Shown: positions 1 through 12,618 of the stretch, one piece after another | Layout of the letters: each line of letters begins with the position of its first letter | Position numbering within the stretch: position 1 is the first letter of the stretch | Assembly (NCBI RefSeq): GCF_030247185.1 | Contig: NC_080572.1 | Coordinates: 235,911,336 to 235,975,335 of the forward strand | Source of the DNA: Malaya genurostris | Taxonomy: Eukaryota; Arthropoda; Insecta; Diptera; Culicidae | Direction of reading: 5' to 3' | DNA: 64,000 nucleotides | The notes under the pieces: model-generated | What the model saw: only the letters and a program-made list of their open reading frames with translations | What the model was told of the DNA's origin: nothing | Databases searched by the model: none | Translations under genes and position numbers: made by a program

Positions 1-1560
1 TCCAGTCATGGTTTCTGTTGATTGGAAAAATTTTCCGGAACACACAAAACCAGGAAAAGGTATACAACACTTTGGGAAATGTTTTCAGTGTATATTTTTT
101 TTTAGAGTGCCCAATCGATTCCCTACAACTTCATCCTGACCGCCGTTTTTGAATAATTAACGGTTTCCGAGTTACAACGATTTGAAAAAGGCAATTTTTG
201 TGAAATGCAAAAATACATACGCCCTTTTTAAAAATCAGTCGTGAGTCGTATTGACCTCTCTATCGGTTCAAAACTTATGGTTTGCCATAGTGAAGCCATG
301 TGCAAAGTTTCATCCAAATCGGAGAAGGTCGAGTCTGATGGTCTGCTAAGCATTTCTGGAATTGCTCAGTGTGCCTTAATAAATATATCGTTGAATAAAA
401 AACAGAACTGGTTAATTGGATATTAAAAGAGGCTCGGGAACATTTTCCAGTTACTAAGTACCGGTTAATAATTGGAGCGTTGTTTTTTCTTCTTACATAA
501 TAAGATTTACTTTCTGTATTATTATGAGCATGCATATTGAGTTTTATATTCGTAAGCCAGAAAGTGCCACAAATGCAAGTGCCAATGTTATAGAGTTTGA
601 TACTCGGCTCGATGTTCGAATTTGGTGGAAGTGTTAGTGATTTTGAAAAAAGAGGGGCTCTCTGTCCAATTGTTCTTACTTCATGTCGTAGATTCAATAT
701 ATAGCGATACTTTATTTGCAGTTAAATAGACAGATTGAAAATTTACGTTCTTAGCAAATAGCTGAATTAGAGATTACATTGTTCTATTGATAACTAGAAT
801 AGCTTTGCAATCAAGCTATAGCCTAATTTAAAAGTAGAAATTATTTATTTTAACTAGAAAGGTTATTTTGTTAAAATGGGCGAAAAAACACATGATCCAT
901 ATTTACTATGGCCAAAATATATTTTCGTCATGGGTCAAAATATAATTGGGGTGGCGGAAATAAACAAAAAACATTATATTTGGAATCGTTAATTACGAAT
1001 ACAGTCTCGATAGTATTATGTCACAATATGTTTCATATCATGAATAAGATTTTTTTCATAAATACGTTTATTTCTTAAGGCAGTTTACAATCATGAATAA
1101 GATGTATATTATTAATCTCTATTTCAGATTTTACCATTCTGTATGGAATTAGTACATTAATTTCACAATATTCTGCAACTGATTCCTAAAGCGGGCCAAA
1201 ATACCTCTGTTACCCTATTTCTTTGTAACGCCATGGAAATAGATTTCCATCATAGTAAACCACAGATTTGTCGAGGAAAAACCTAGCATCTCTAGCGGAC
1301 ATGCGAATGAAAAGAGAAAAACCCTTCTTAATCCACCTAGTGGTGTGATAATGCCTTTCTCTTCTTTCATAACAGTCTCATGAAAATATGTTTCATACTT
1401 TTATTAAATAATTTTGGACACTAATTTTGACAACAATTGATTCAGATTGATTCAAGTAGTTCACAAAAGTATGCTTCAGTGTTTATGTCACACAGTCAGC
1501 ATCATTTTTCCAAACTAGTGCTTGACATTTGCGTTGCCTATTTGTATGAGAACAGTGATG
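1..1560. other. AT-rich non-coding stretch with repeat scraps
   Basis: No convincing gene. Positions about 205-330 (from the motif cgccctttttaaaa to the motif atggtttgccat) resemble 20510-20620, so a dispersed repeat is present. Positions 1311-1360 carry a boundary motif (ccacctagtggtgtgataat followed by gcctttctc) that recurs in altered form at 27150, 61760 and 63720, which marks the edge of the same CA-linked repeat family that forms the array to the right. Short open frames here have no recognisable motif. Confidence 0.5.
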
Positions 1561-1580
1561 CCAATCTAAAAAAAAAAGCC

Positions 1581-2809
1581 TTCTTAGTCCACTTAGTGAA
1601 ATTTTCATATATCTTGAAAAATCACCATAGGGGGGAGTACATGAAATTTTCGAAATCGAAAAAAAATTTTTGATGCCAAAAGGCTTAGAATTGCATGAAA
1701 CGTCGAGATTTAGTGTCATCCCGAAAAAAAATTTTTTTAAAAAATCGACTTTTTGGGACTTAGAAAAAATATGAAAATTTTTCTAAGTCCCAGAAAGTTG
1801 ATTTTTTCAAAAAAATTTTTTTTTGAGATGACACTAAATTTCGATGTTTTATGCAGTTTTAAGAGTTTTGGCATCAAAAAAAATTTTCGATTTTGGAAAT
1901 TTCATGTACTCCCCGCTATGGTGCTTTTTCAAGATCGATAATTGTCAAACCTTTACCACCGGGCAGCACCCCTTAAGCATGTCCGATTCAGGTCAAATTT
2001 TGCATGAAGGCTTTTTTCAAGGTGCTTAAACTTTTGAGCACTAGATCTTTACGAAAATAGAGTTGATCCTAAAATTTTTACACCCTTATATATACAAGAG
2101 CGGTAAAAATCAACGTGTTTTGTCGGTTACGTCACTTATACCATCATATATCTGGAACCAAAAGTCACAACCTTTTGATCTTCGAACTTGATCAATGGCC
2201 CGCCAGTAGCTTTCAAACGAGTCCAAGTTTGTTCAAATCGGTTCAGCCATCTCTGAGAAAATTGAGCGCGTTCAAATACAACGCTTTTTGTCGATTACGT
2301 CACTTATACAATCATATCTCCGGAACCAAAAGTCACAGCCATTTTATCTTCGTACTTGATCAATGCCCCGATAGTAGCTTTCAAACGAGCCCAAGTTTGT
2401 TAAAATCGGTTGAGCCATCTCTGAGAAAATTGAGCGCGTTCAAATACAACGCTTTTTGTCGGTTACGTCACTTATAGAATCATATCTCCGGAACCAAAAA
2501 TCACAGCCATTTGATCTTCGAACTTGATCAATGGCCCGACAGTAGCTTTCAAACGAGCCCAAGTTTGTTCAAATCGGTTCAGCCATCTCTGAGAAAATTG
2601 AGCGCGTTCAAATACAACGCTTTTTGTCGGTTACGTCACTTATAGAATCATATCTCCTGAACCAAAAATCACAGCCATTTGATCTTCGAACTTGATCAAT
2701 GGCCCGACAGTAGCTTTCAAACGAGCCCAAGTTTGTTCAAATCGGTTCAGCCATCTCTGAGAAAATTGAGCGCGTTCAAATATCTTCGAAAAGTGCACAC
2801 ACATACACA

Positions 2810-2847
<38 letters not shown>

Positions 2848-2966
2848 TTTTCCGATCTCGACGAACTGAGTCGAATGGTATATAACACTATGGGTCTCCG
2901 AGGCTCCGTTCGAAAGTCGGTTTTTCCAGCAATTCTAATACCTTTCTATAGAGAAAGGCAAAACCC
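1581..2966. repeat. Array unit A (four sub-repeats)
   Basis: This first unit has the inverted repeat at about 1613-1937, sub-repeats opening near 2111, 2280, 2449 and 2618, and an interrupted CA tract at about 2796-2843. It is more diverged from the others (for example cccgccagtagc in the first sub-repeat and tcgattacgtc in the second) and shares the gggggg spelling at about 1629 with the start of unit B. Confidence 0.85.
1613..1937. repeat. Large imperfect palindrome in unit A, repeated in B-E
   Basis: Two arms of about 150-160 bp are inverted around a centre at gacttagaaaaaatatgaaa (about 1757-1776). The left arm starts cttgaaaaatcaccatag and the right arm ends ctatggtgctttttcaag. Equivalent palindromes lie at about 2997-3313, 4449-4773, 5681-5996 and 7091-7415. 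In B and D the right arm lacks about 10 bp. The arms are dominated by A-runs facing T-runs. Confidence 0.85.
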
Positions 2967-4418
<1,452 letters not shown>

Positions 4419-5650
4419 TTCTTAGTCCACTTAGTGGAATTTTCATATATCTTGAAAAATCACCATAGGAGGGAGTACATGAAATTTTCGAAATCGAAAA
4501 AAAATTTTTGATGCCAAAAGGCTTAGAATTGCATGAAACGTCGAGATTTAGTGTCATCTCGAAAAAAAATTTTTTTGAAAAAGTCGACTTTTTGGGACTT
4601 AGAAAAAATATGAAAATTTTTCTAAGTCCCAGAAAGTTGATTTTTTCAAAAAAAAATTTTTTCGGGATAACACTAAATTTCGATGTTTTATGCAGTTTTA
4701 AGAGTTTTGGCATCAAAAAAAATTTTTTATTTTGGAAATTTCATGTACTCCCCCCTATGGTGCTTTTTCAAGATCGATAATTGTCAAACCTTTACCACCG
4801 GGCAGCACCCCTTAAGCATGTCCGATTTAGGTCAAATTTTGCATGAAGGCTTTTTTCGAGGTGCTTAAACTTTTGAGCACTAGAACTTTACGAAAATAGA
4901 GTTGATCCCAAAATTTTGGCACCCTTATATATACAAGAGCGGTAAAAATCAACGTGTTTTGTCGGTTACGTCACTTATACAATCATATTTCTGGAACCAA
5001 AAGTCACAACCATTTGATCTTCGAACTTGATCAATGGCACGACAGTAGCTTTCAAACGAGCCCAAGTTTGTTGAAATCGGATCAGCCATCTCTGAGAAAA
5101 TTGAGCGCGTTCAAATACAACGCTTTTTGTCGGTTACGTCACTTATAGAATCATATCTCCGGAACCAAAAATCACAGCCATTTGATCTTCGAACTTGATC
5201 AATGGCCCGACAGTAGCTTTCAAACGAGCCCAAGTTTGTTCAAATCGGTTCAGCCATCTCTGAGAAAATTGAGCGCGTTCAAATACAACGCTTTTTGTCG
5301 GTTACGTCACTTATAGAATCATATCTCCTGAACCAAAAATCACAGCCATTTGATCTTCGAACTTGATCAATGGCCCGACAGTAGCTTTCAAACGAGCCCA
5401 AGTTTGTTCAAATCGGTTCAGCCATCTCTGAGAAAATTGAGCGCGTTCAAATATCTTCGAAAAGTGCACACACATACACACACACACATACACACACACA
5501 CATACACACACACACACACACACACAGACATTTTCCGATCTCGACGAACTGAGTCGAATGGTATATAACACTATGGGTCTCCGAGGCTCCGTTCGAAAGT
5601 CGGTTTTTCCAGCAATTCTAATACCTTTCTATAGAGAAAGGCAAAAACCC
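4419..5650. repeat. Array unit C (three sub-repeats)
   Basis: Sub-repeats open near 4954, 5117 and 5287, and the CA tract with CATA interruptions is at about 5466-5526. The actcccccct segment is kept, the spelling aaaaagtcgac is used in the left arm, and the first sub-repeat has atttctggaacc. All three features are shared with unit E. Confidence 0.9.
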
Positions 5651-6872
5651 TTCTTAGTCCACTTAGTGGAATTTTCATATATCTTGAAAAATCACCATAG
5701 GAGGGAGTACATGAAATTTTCGAAATCGAAAAAAAATTTTTGATGCCAAAAGGCTTAGAATTGCATGAAACGTCGAGATTTAGTGTCATCTCGAAAAAAT
5801 TTTTTTTTGAAAAAATCGACTTTTTGGGACTTAGAAAAAATATGAAAATTTTTCTAAGTCCCAGAAAGTTGATTTTTTCAAAAAAATTTTTTTTTGAGAT
5901 GACACTAAATTTCGATGTTTTATGCAGTTTTAAGAGTTTTGGCATCAAAAAAAAATTTTTATTTTGGAAATTTCATGTATGGTGCTTTTTCAAGATCGAT
6001 AATTGTCAAACCTTTACCACCGGGCAGCACCCCTTAAGCATGTCCAATTTAGGTCAAATTTTGCATGAAGGCTTTTTTCGAGGTGCTTAAACTTTTGAGC
6101 ACTAGAACTTTACGAAAATAGAGTTGATCCCAAAATTTTGGCACCCTTATATATACAAGAGCGGTAAAAATCAACGTGTTTTGTCGGTTACGTCACTTAT
6201 ACCATCATATATCTGGAACCAAAAGTCACAACCTTTTGATCTTCGAACTTGATCAATGGCACGACAGTAGCTTTCAAACGAGCCCAAGCTTGTTGAAATC
6301 GGATCAGCCATCTCTGAGAAAATTGAGCGCGTTCAAATACAACGCTTTTTGTCGGTTACGTCACTTATACAATCATATCTCCGGAACCAAAAATCACAGC
6401 CATTTGATCTTCGAACTTGATCAATGGCCCGACAGTAGCTTTCAAACGAGCCCAAGTTTGTTAAAATCGGTTGAGCTATCTCTGAGAAAATTGAGCGCGT
6501 TCAAATACAACGCTTTTTGTCGGTTACGTCACTTATAGAATCATATCTCCGGAACCAAAAATCACAGCCATTTGATCTTCGAACTTGATCAATGGCCCGA
6601 CAGTAGCTTTCAAACGAGCCCAAGTTTGTTCAAATCGGTGCAGCCATCTCTGAGAAAATTGAGCGCGTTCAAATACAACGCTTTTTGTCGGTTACGTCAC
6701 TTATAGAATCATATCTCCGGAACCAAAAATCACAGCCATTTGATCTTCGAACTTGATCAATGGCCCGACAGTAGCTTTCAAACGAGCCCAAGTTTGTTCA
6801 AATCGGTTCAGCCATCTCTGAGAAAATTGAGCGCGTTCAAATATCTTCGAAAAGTGCACACACATACACACA

Positions 6873-6940
<68 letters not shown>

Positions 6941-7060
6941 TTTTCCGATCTCGACGAACTGAGTCGAATGGTATATAACACTATGGGTCTCCGAGGCTCC
7001 GTTCGAAAGTCGGTTTTTCCAGCAATTCTAATACCTTTCTATAGAGAAAGGCAAAAACCC
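5651..7060. repeat. Array unit D (near copy of B)
   Basis: Four sub-repeats open near 6174, 6343, 6512 and 6674. It carries the B-specific deletion and the gtgcagcc variant (about 6637) with very few substitutions (for example aagcttgttg at about 6290 where B has aagtttgttg) and a shorter CA tract. Its first ~60 bases (aggagggag spelling) match C and E rather than B, which places a recombination junction near there. Confidence 0.9.
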
Positions 7061-8289
7061 TTCTTAGTCCACTTAGTGGAATTTTCATATATCTTGAAAA
7101 ATCACCATAGGAGGGAGTACATGAAATTTTCGAAATCGAAAAAAAATTTTTGATGCCAAAAGGCTTAGAATTGCATGAAACGTCGAGATTTAGTGTCATC
7201 TCGAAAAAAAATTTTTTTGAAAAAGTCGACTTTTTGGGACTTAGAAAAAATATGAAAATTTTTCTAAGTCCCAGAAAGTTGATTTTTTCAAAAAAAAATT
7301 TTTTCGGGATAACACTAAATTTCGATGTTTTATGCAGTTTTAAGAGTTTTGGCATCAAAAAAAATTTTTTATTTTGGAAATTTCATGTACTCCCCCCTAT
7401 GGTGCTTTTTCAAGATCGATAATTGTCAAACCTTTACCACCGGGCAGCACCCCTTAAGCATGTCCGATTTAGGTCAAATTTTGCATGAAGGCTTTTTTCG
7501 AGGTGCTTAAACTTTTGAGCACTAGAACTTTACGAAAATAGAGTTGATCCCAAAATTTTGGCACCCTTATATATACAAGAGCGGTAAAAATCAACGTGTT
7601 TTGTCGGTTACGTCACTTATACAATCATATTTCTGGAACCAAAAGTCACAACCATTTGATCTTCGAACTTGATCAATGGCACGACAGTAGCTTTCAAACG
7701 AGCCCAAGTTTGTTGAAATCGGATCAGCCATCTCTGAGAAAATTGAGCGCGTTCAAATACAACGCTTTTTGTCGGTTACGTCACTTATAGAATCATATCT
7801 CCGGAACCAAAAATCACAGCCATTTGATCTTCGAACTTGATCAATGGCCCGACAGTAGCTTTCAAACGAGCCCAAGTTTGTTCAAATCGGTTCAGCCATC
7901 TCTGAGAAAATTGAGCGCGTTCAAATACAACGCTTTTTGTCGGTTACGTCACTTATAGAATCATATCTCCTGAACCAAAAATCACAGCCATTTGATCTTC
8001 GAACTTGATCAATGGCCCGACAGTAGCTTTCAAACGAGCCCAAGTTTGTTCAAATCGGTTCAGCCATCTCTGAGAAAATTGAGCGCGTTCAAATATCTTC
8101 GAAAAGTGCACACACATACACACACACACACATACACACACACACACATACACACACACACACACACAGACATTTTCCGATCTCGACGAACTGAGTCGAA
8201 TGGTATATAACACTATGGGTCTCCGAGGCTCCGTTCGAAAGTCGGTTTTTCCAGCAATTCTAATACCTTTCTATAGAGAAAGGCAAAAA
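7061..8289. repeat. Array unit E (near copy of C, end of array)
   Basis: Three sub-repeats open near 7595, 7759 and 7928, and the CA tract is at about 8107-8168. It carries the C-specific spellings. The array ends just after the ctttctatagagaaag palindrome, where the sequence turns from gcaaaaaccc to gcaaaaatcac. Confidence 0.9.
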
Positions 8290-9435
8290 TCACAAAAGAA
8301 AAAAAAGAGCATCCCACTGGAGGAAGCTGTTCATGAAAAAAAACGAAACGATACATATTGATGATGTCCGGTTAAGTTGACCAATCGATACTGTCTGTCC
8401 CCGAAGCAGTATCTCTATGCAAGTCGAACACTTCTCCAGCACGGTCAAGGTTGACTGAATGAGCTGCGGGAGCTAACAGTGAATGGGGTATCCAATGGGT
8501 ATTATTTACCTGGTCCACAGGTGGTTGCCAAAGAAATTGATAAGGATTAGGTGGAATAATTGTCAATATGCTGGTTTGTCGGGTCAGGCAAATTTGAATC
8601 GACTGTTCATTCTTATGTCAGTGATAATCGGATTTCTATTTTGGATGGGTTGACAACCTACGAAAATTCGTTCGGGAAACCACGTGTTAAGTATATTCTT
8701 TTTCTGGCCCTTTATTAAAAAAAAATGCCGTACCAATCTAGTGAAATTGAGAAGAATCTGTGTTGTGGTGCACTGTTACATTCAGACAAACAACCTTCGT
8801 CCAACGAACAAACAAATAAACAAACACAGTTGACTAATGACAACCGGATTGATTTTTTGAGGAACGCGTGAATGGGGCAATTTGTACAGATGCATTGCCA
8901 TTTTACGCGCTGGGCAGGCGCTCCGAATCGGATAGCATGAAATTGGCGTAAATGTTATTTCGGTTACGACTCATTAGCACCATCGAGAGTGTAAATTTTA
9001 ATTAGTGGAGTACTTTATCGAAAAGGAATCACAAAGCGCGTTCGACCGCATTCCGATGCGTTCGGATAATTCACCGTTCCGCTGGTTGTGATGGCGGCTG
9101 GTTGTTCTTGGGCGGCCGGCGTCGAAAAAACCTTCAACGGTTGATCAAAGCACCGATAGGTGTTTTTTTTTTTGGTGTGCTGCTGAAATTCACGTTTGTC
9201 AAACGACCGAAGAATTTTTTTTGTACTATGTTTGAACATAATGTTTAAAACAGCACCGACACCCCAAAATATTTCTTTGAAAACTAGTCAGCCGTCATAT
9301 GGTCAGGTGTTATACGGCGTAAGGCGGTTGCTAAGCACCGATCGGTATTGGGCCCCTTTCGACAACTGACTGATAAGAAGAACGAACGATTCGTTTTAAT
9401 ATGCATGCGTTGCAAACGTTATCTAACTGTAGGCG
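8290..9435. other. Low-repeat intergenic stretch, possible upstream regulatory region
   Basis: No gene seen. Base composition is richer in G+C than the flanks, and I see none of the dispersed families found elsewhere in the window. Because it leads into a TATA/initiator arrangement at 9436-9475, it may be proximal regulatory DNA. That is inference only. Confidence 0.35.
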
Positions 9436-9475
9436 TATAAAACAGCGAGCTCGAAGGGGAAATTGTTCACAGTTC
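9436..9475 (+). promoter_or_regulatory. Putative TATA box plus initiator-like core promoter
   Basis: A TATA box (tataaaa, 9436-9442) is followed about 33 bases later by an initiator-like ttcacagttcg (9466-9476). That spacing is normal for insect core promoters. The downstream plus-strand sequence has a short upstream open frame (ATG at 9495, five codons) but no recognisable protein, so the target transcript is unknown. The match could be chance in AT-rich DNA. Confidence 0.35.
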
Positions 9476-9883
9476 GAAGCTATTTCGAGCGCCAATGGAG
9501 AAAGCTTAACTCGCTCGGTTCACTACACAGAGTAAATGGTTCTACTTACTTGGAACGGTGGGTCTACGCAGCACGTTGGAGATGACGGAAACGTGGCCCA
9601 AGCCGGAAATTGACACGATCGAGTCCTTTTTAATGCATTCCTGTAACGAGAGGCGTGTTTACAATGTTATTATTGCTTTTCCGTTGAGAAAATTACAGGG
9701 CAGGGATGGAGCCAGGATAGAATCTAAACCAAACACCGTAATGATAAAACTCTAAAATAATCTAAGGAAATGACAAACAGAAACTTTGAACGTTCATCAC
9801 TGTATCATGTCAGATGTTTTCTCCCCTAGCCTAGATATGCAATGGGAACACAGTTTCAAAACCGTTAAATCATAAAAAAATAC

Positions 9884-10372
9884 CTTATCTCCTGTTCCGC
9901 CGCCAAGATCCTTCCGCAGAAAAGCGGATCCCGAGCCGAACATCTGAGTCTGGTTCAGCGTCAACGTGGTCCGTTTGCTATTGTTGGCCCCGTTACTTTC
10001 GCTGCCAGTCCCGGCGGATGCATTGGCGGACTCGTACAGACCACTACTGTCCTTACGTTGCTGCTGATGCTGCTGCTGCTGATTGCTGCTACTGCCCCCG
10101 CTGCCACTGTTACTGGACAGAATACTGGGAGTGCAACCCATAACGACATGCGAGCACCGGATGGTAGTCGGTCCGCGCTGCACCGAACTTTCGCGACTGA
10201 ACTTGGCCACCGTCGACTCCGGGACACTGTCGTCCGGCAGTGGAGAACCAGTTCCGTTCAATTCCTCCTGTTCCGGGAACGCCTGCCGGTCTGCCGGTTC
10301 GTAGTGCGGATTCTTTTTCAGTACGTCTCCGACTCCGCAGAGACCACCACAGCACAAACCATTGAGCCACAT
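9884..10372 (-). CDS. Coding exon, probable N-terminus of a PDE8-type phosphodiesterase
   Basis: Open for exactly 163 codons from the ATG at 10372 (a stop sits immediately upstream) to AAG at 9884, followed by GTATTT, a good splice donor in phase 0. Residues 1-14 are Cys/Gly-rich. Residues 78-84 read MGCTPSI, a second Met in good context (-3 G, +4 G) with the Met-Gly-Cys-x-Pro-Ser-Ile pattern that begins animal PDE8 enzymes and directs N-myristoylation/palmitoylation. A Ser/Gly-rich run and a Gln/His tract (about 97-104) follow. The rest is low-complexity Ser/Thr/Asn/Gln typical of an insect N-terminal exon; no PAS, REC or catalytic domain is in the window, so these would lie in later exons to the left or outside. 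Codon use and GC content differ sharply from the surrounding AT-rich DNA. Coding status is well supported; the PDE8 identity rests on one short motif. The alternative is an unrelated acylated membrane-associated protein. Confidence 0.6.
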
Positions 10373-10506
10373 TCAAATAGCCCCTCGCTTGCTAACCGCA
10401 CTTTTTACAGTTTTACAGATTTACACTTTACCATATTGCGAACGCGAATGCTTCTTCTATTTGGGAATTTTCACCGGTTACAGTTGCGTGCTTTTCTGAT
10501 GAATTA

Positions 10507-10525
10507 CTGCAGACAGAGAAAACGG
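10507..10525 (-). other. Possible splice acceptor upstream of the exon
   Basis: On the minus strand the sequence ccgttttctctgtctgcag ends at 10507: a polypyrimidine tract followed by CAG. If used, the exon would run 10506-9884 with a 5' untranslated leader containing a short upstream frame before the ATG at 10372. Seen by eye only. Confidence 0.35.
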
Positions 10526-10529
10526 TAGA

Positions 10530-11227
10530 TTGTAAGCACATGACAAATCTCCTCCGCCAGGAGCGCAGAACCGATGTAATTTTTATGCCATACTCCAGAT
10601 ATTTTGTCGGTAAACATCAGATTTCACGGTTGGTAGCCGTCTTCAATCACTTTTGGCTATTTTAACCTGGTTTTATATGAAAAAGAACTACTTTTTAAAG
10701 TACTAGAGCAGAGTCGAACAATAAAAACGTTTATTGCTGTGGTCTCTAGTCTACAAGATTGATAGAAATCACTTATCTTTTTTTTTTTTCTATTTAAAAT
10801 ATGACAATTTTGCGAAAAAAGAAACGTAATTGCACACTACGCTTGTGAACACACGAAATCGTCTGAGTTAGTATACATAGTCGTGTGTTCAATCCATTGA
10901 TTTAGTATAATCTAGATCTCGGTATGTCGGTATGATAAATGATCATGTAAATGTAGTACGAGTCTGGTCAATTGTTCAGCAATGGCTGATAGTAATCCAT
11001 GATTGAGTGCGTTGTGAAATTTCTGCATGGTGAGAAAACAGCTCCAGGGACTGATTAGCTATTGTAATTAATTTCCTAGGTAATAAATAAGGTACAGAAA
11101 TTTAGCATTGATCCTTTGGCTAGATAGTTGCGGTTTAGATATTCATTGAGTTGTTGTGCCCCATTTTTATTCAATCACTTTCAAGTTGTTTCTTGAACTG
11201 GGGCATATAAAGTAACTAGGACTTATC
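10530..11227. other. AT-rich non-coding stretch
   Basis: I see no gene, RNA or clear repeat here. It may be upstream or intronic sequence of the gene carrying the exon at 9884-10372. Confidence 0.4.
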
Positions 11228-11240
11228 AACTGTTAAGCAA

Positions 11241-11362
11241 GGGGGACGGGTATAGCGTGATGGGTAAGTCGATGCCTTTCACGCAGCCCACCTGGGTTCG
11301 ATTCTGGCCCGAAGAGGCGAATGACCTTAATGTTAAAACCCCTCTATAATCGAAACAAAAAA
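11241..11362 (+). mobile_element. tRNA-derived SINE with perfect 13-bp target-site duplication
   Basis: The element begins gggggacgggtatagcgtga. It has an A-box-like tagcgtgatgggtaa (about 11252-11266) and a B-box ggttcgattc (about 11293-11302), the internal Pol III promoter of tRNA-headed SINEs. It ends in cgaaacaaaaaaaa. The 13-bp direct repeat aactgttaagcaa flanks it at 11228-11240 and 11363-11375 with no mismatch, which defines both ends. At 122 bp it is short, with little body beyond the tRNA-like head. Insertion by LINE machinery is inferred from the TSD and A-rich tail. Confidence 0.85.
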
Positions 11363-11375
11363 AACTGTTAAGCAA

Positions 11376-12618
11376 CTTCTTCATGGTGAATCACCAAAAG
11401 TAAATAGTTCATGGCAAAACTGAGAATACGCGTGGTAGAAAAAATAAGGGAGACCGGTGCGATTGGTGTTCCTTTAAAAATGAGCACTCCATACTTTTCC
11501 TTACAGTAATGGTATTTGTAAGCAGAGAGAAATACAGTAGCAAGAACAAAATGTAAACATTGAAATTTTTATAATCACCAATCAGAACAAAGTTAACTTA
11601 TTTCAGCTTCTCGTACTCTCTGGAGCTCCTGAAGTGTGATTATTATTCATCATCCATTGTTCAAGAAATACACATCAACCAATTCTACTTTCTCGATTAC
11701 GTCTATAAACTCATCGTGTTCGAGGAGCAATGTAACCTCAACCAGAAAACTGTTGAATAGCACTTCCGATATATTTGCACAAATAAAGAAAATCACCTTT
11801 ACCGATTGACACCAAATTATATGTGAATAGATTCATATAATCTAAGGTATGTATTTTACCGTCGTTTTCGCATTTCAATAGTACACCATGGAAAAATCGG
11901 ATCGAATTTACCCATGTTTTCACGGGCCAATCACAGCTTGCCATAATTATGCAATCCTCTTGGTTTCGCGTCATGCATGAAAATGTACCCGAGCGCAGTG
12001 ATGCAACTTTTCCCAAAGGTAGTATCCGTAGATTTAGTTTCTAGTTTACTTACACTCGAATATTTACTGTTAGGTTCTTTGATAGGCTCAGAAAACTAAT
12101 GGTCAAGGATAGAATCTTACAAATGCTTTATTGAGATAGTTTAAATGGCAAGAGAAAGACATTATCAGTGATGGGAAAAAATCAAAATTTCGAAAATAGC
12201 GATTGAAATTTTTCACAAGTGATTTTTAGACTAAATAATCATCGATCAGAAAACTCACTGCAGAAAAGTTCAGTACTGATTTTTTGACAGCACGATTCTG
12301 ATTTCGTATTGCAAAAAATCAGTTGTAGTAAATATTTTCCTCGATGATATTCAAGAAAAAAGTTCGCACATTGAATATATCTGGTATGGCTCTCGAACAG
12401 AAGATTTTTGGGAAATGAATTTTCAAAGCCGTTGTATCTTTTTCTATGCTAGGTTTTTTTTACGATTTTTGGCGTGTTTTCTTAAGCATATTGATTTTGT
12501 TCGATATTAATCGTATTCGAAAGTGTATTTTACAAAACCGGTCATTGGAGTGTGCATCGAGTTTGAGCCTGTTCATAAGCTATTTGCCGTCAATTCGGAT
12601 AAAGTTTTTATTGTTTTG
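11376..12618. other. Non-coding stretch with one repeat terminus
   Basis: No gene recognised. Positions about 12110-12170 (atcttacaaatgctttattg, then aaatggcaagagaaagacat) match the end of the repeat at 63690-63740, so a truncated copy of the CA-linked family ends here. Confidence 0.45.

Noticed and set aside
10058..10528. Plus-strand 156-codon frame over the exon
   Set aside because: Antisense shadow of the 9884-10372 exon. Its Leu/Thr-rich text reflects the complementary strand, while the minus strand has the splice donor and the acylation motif.
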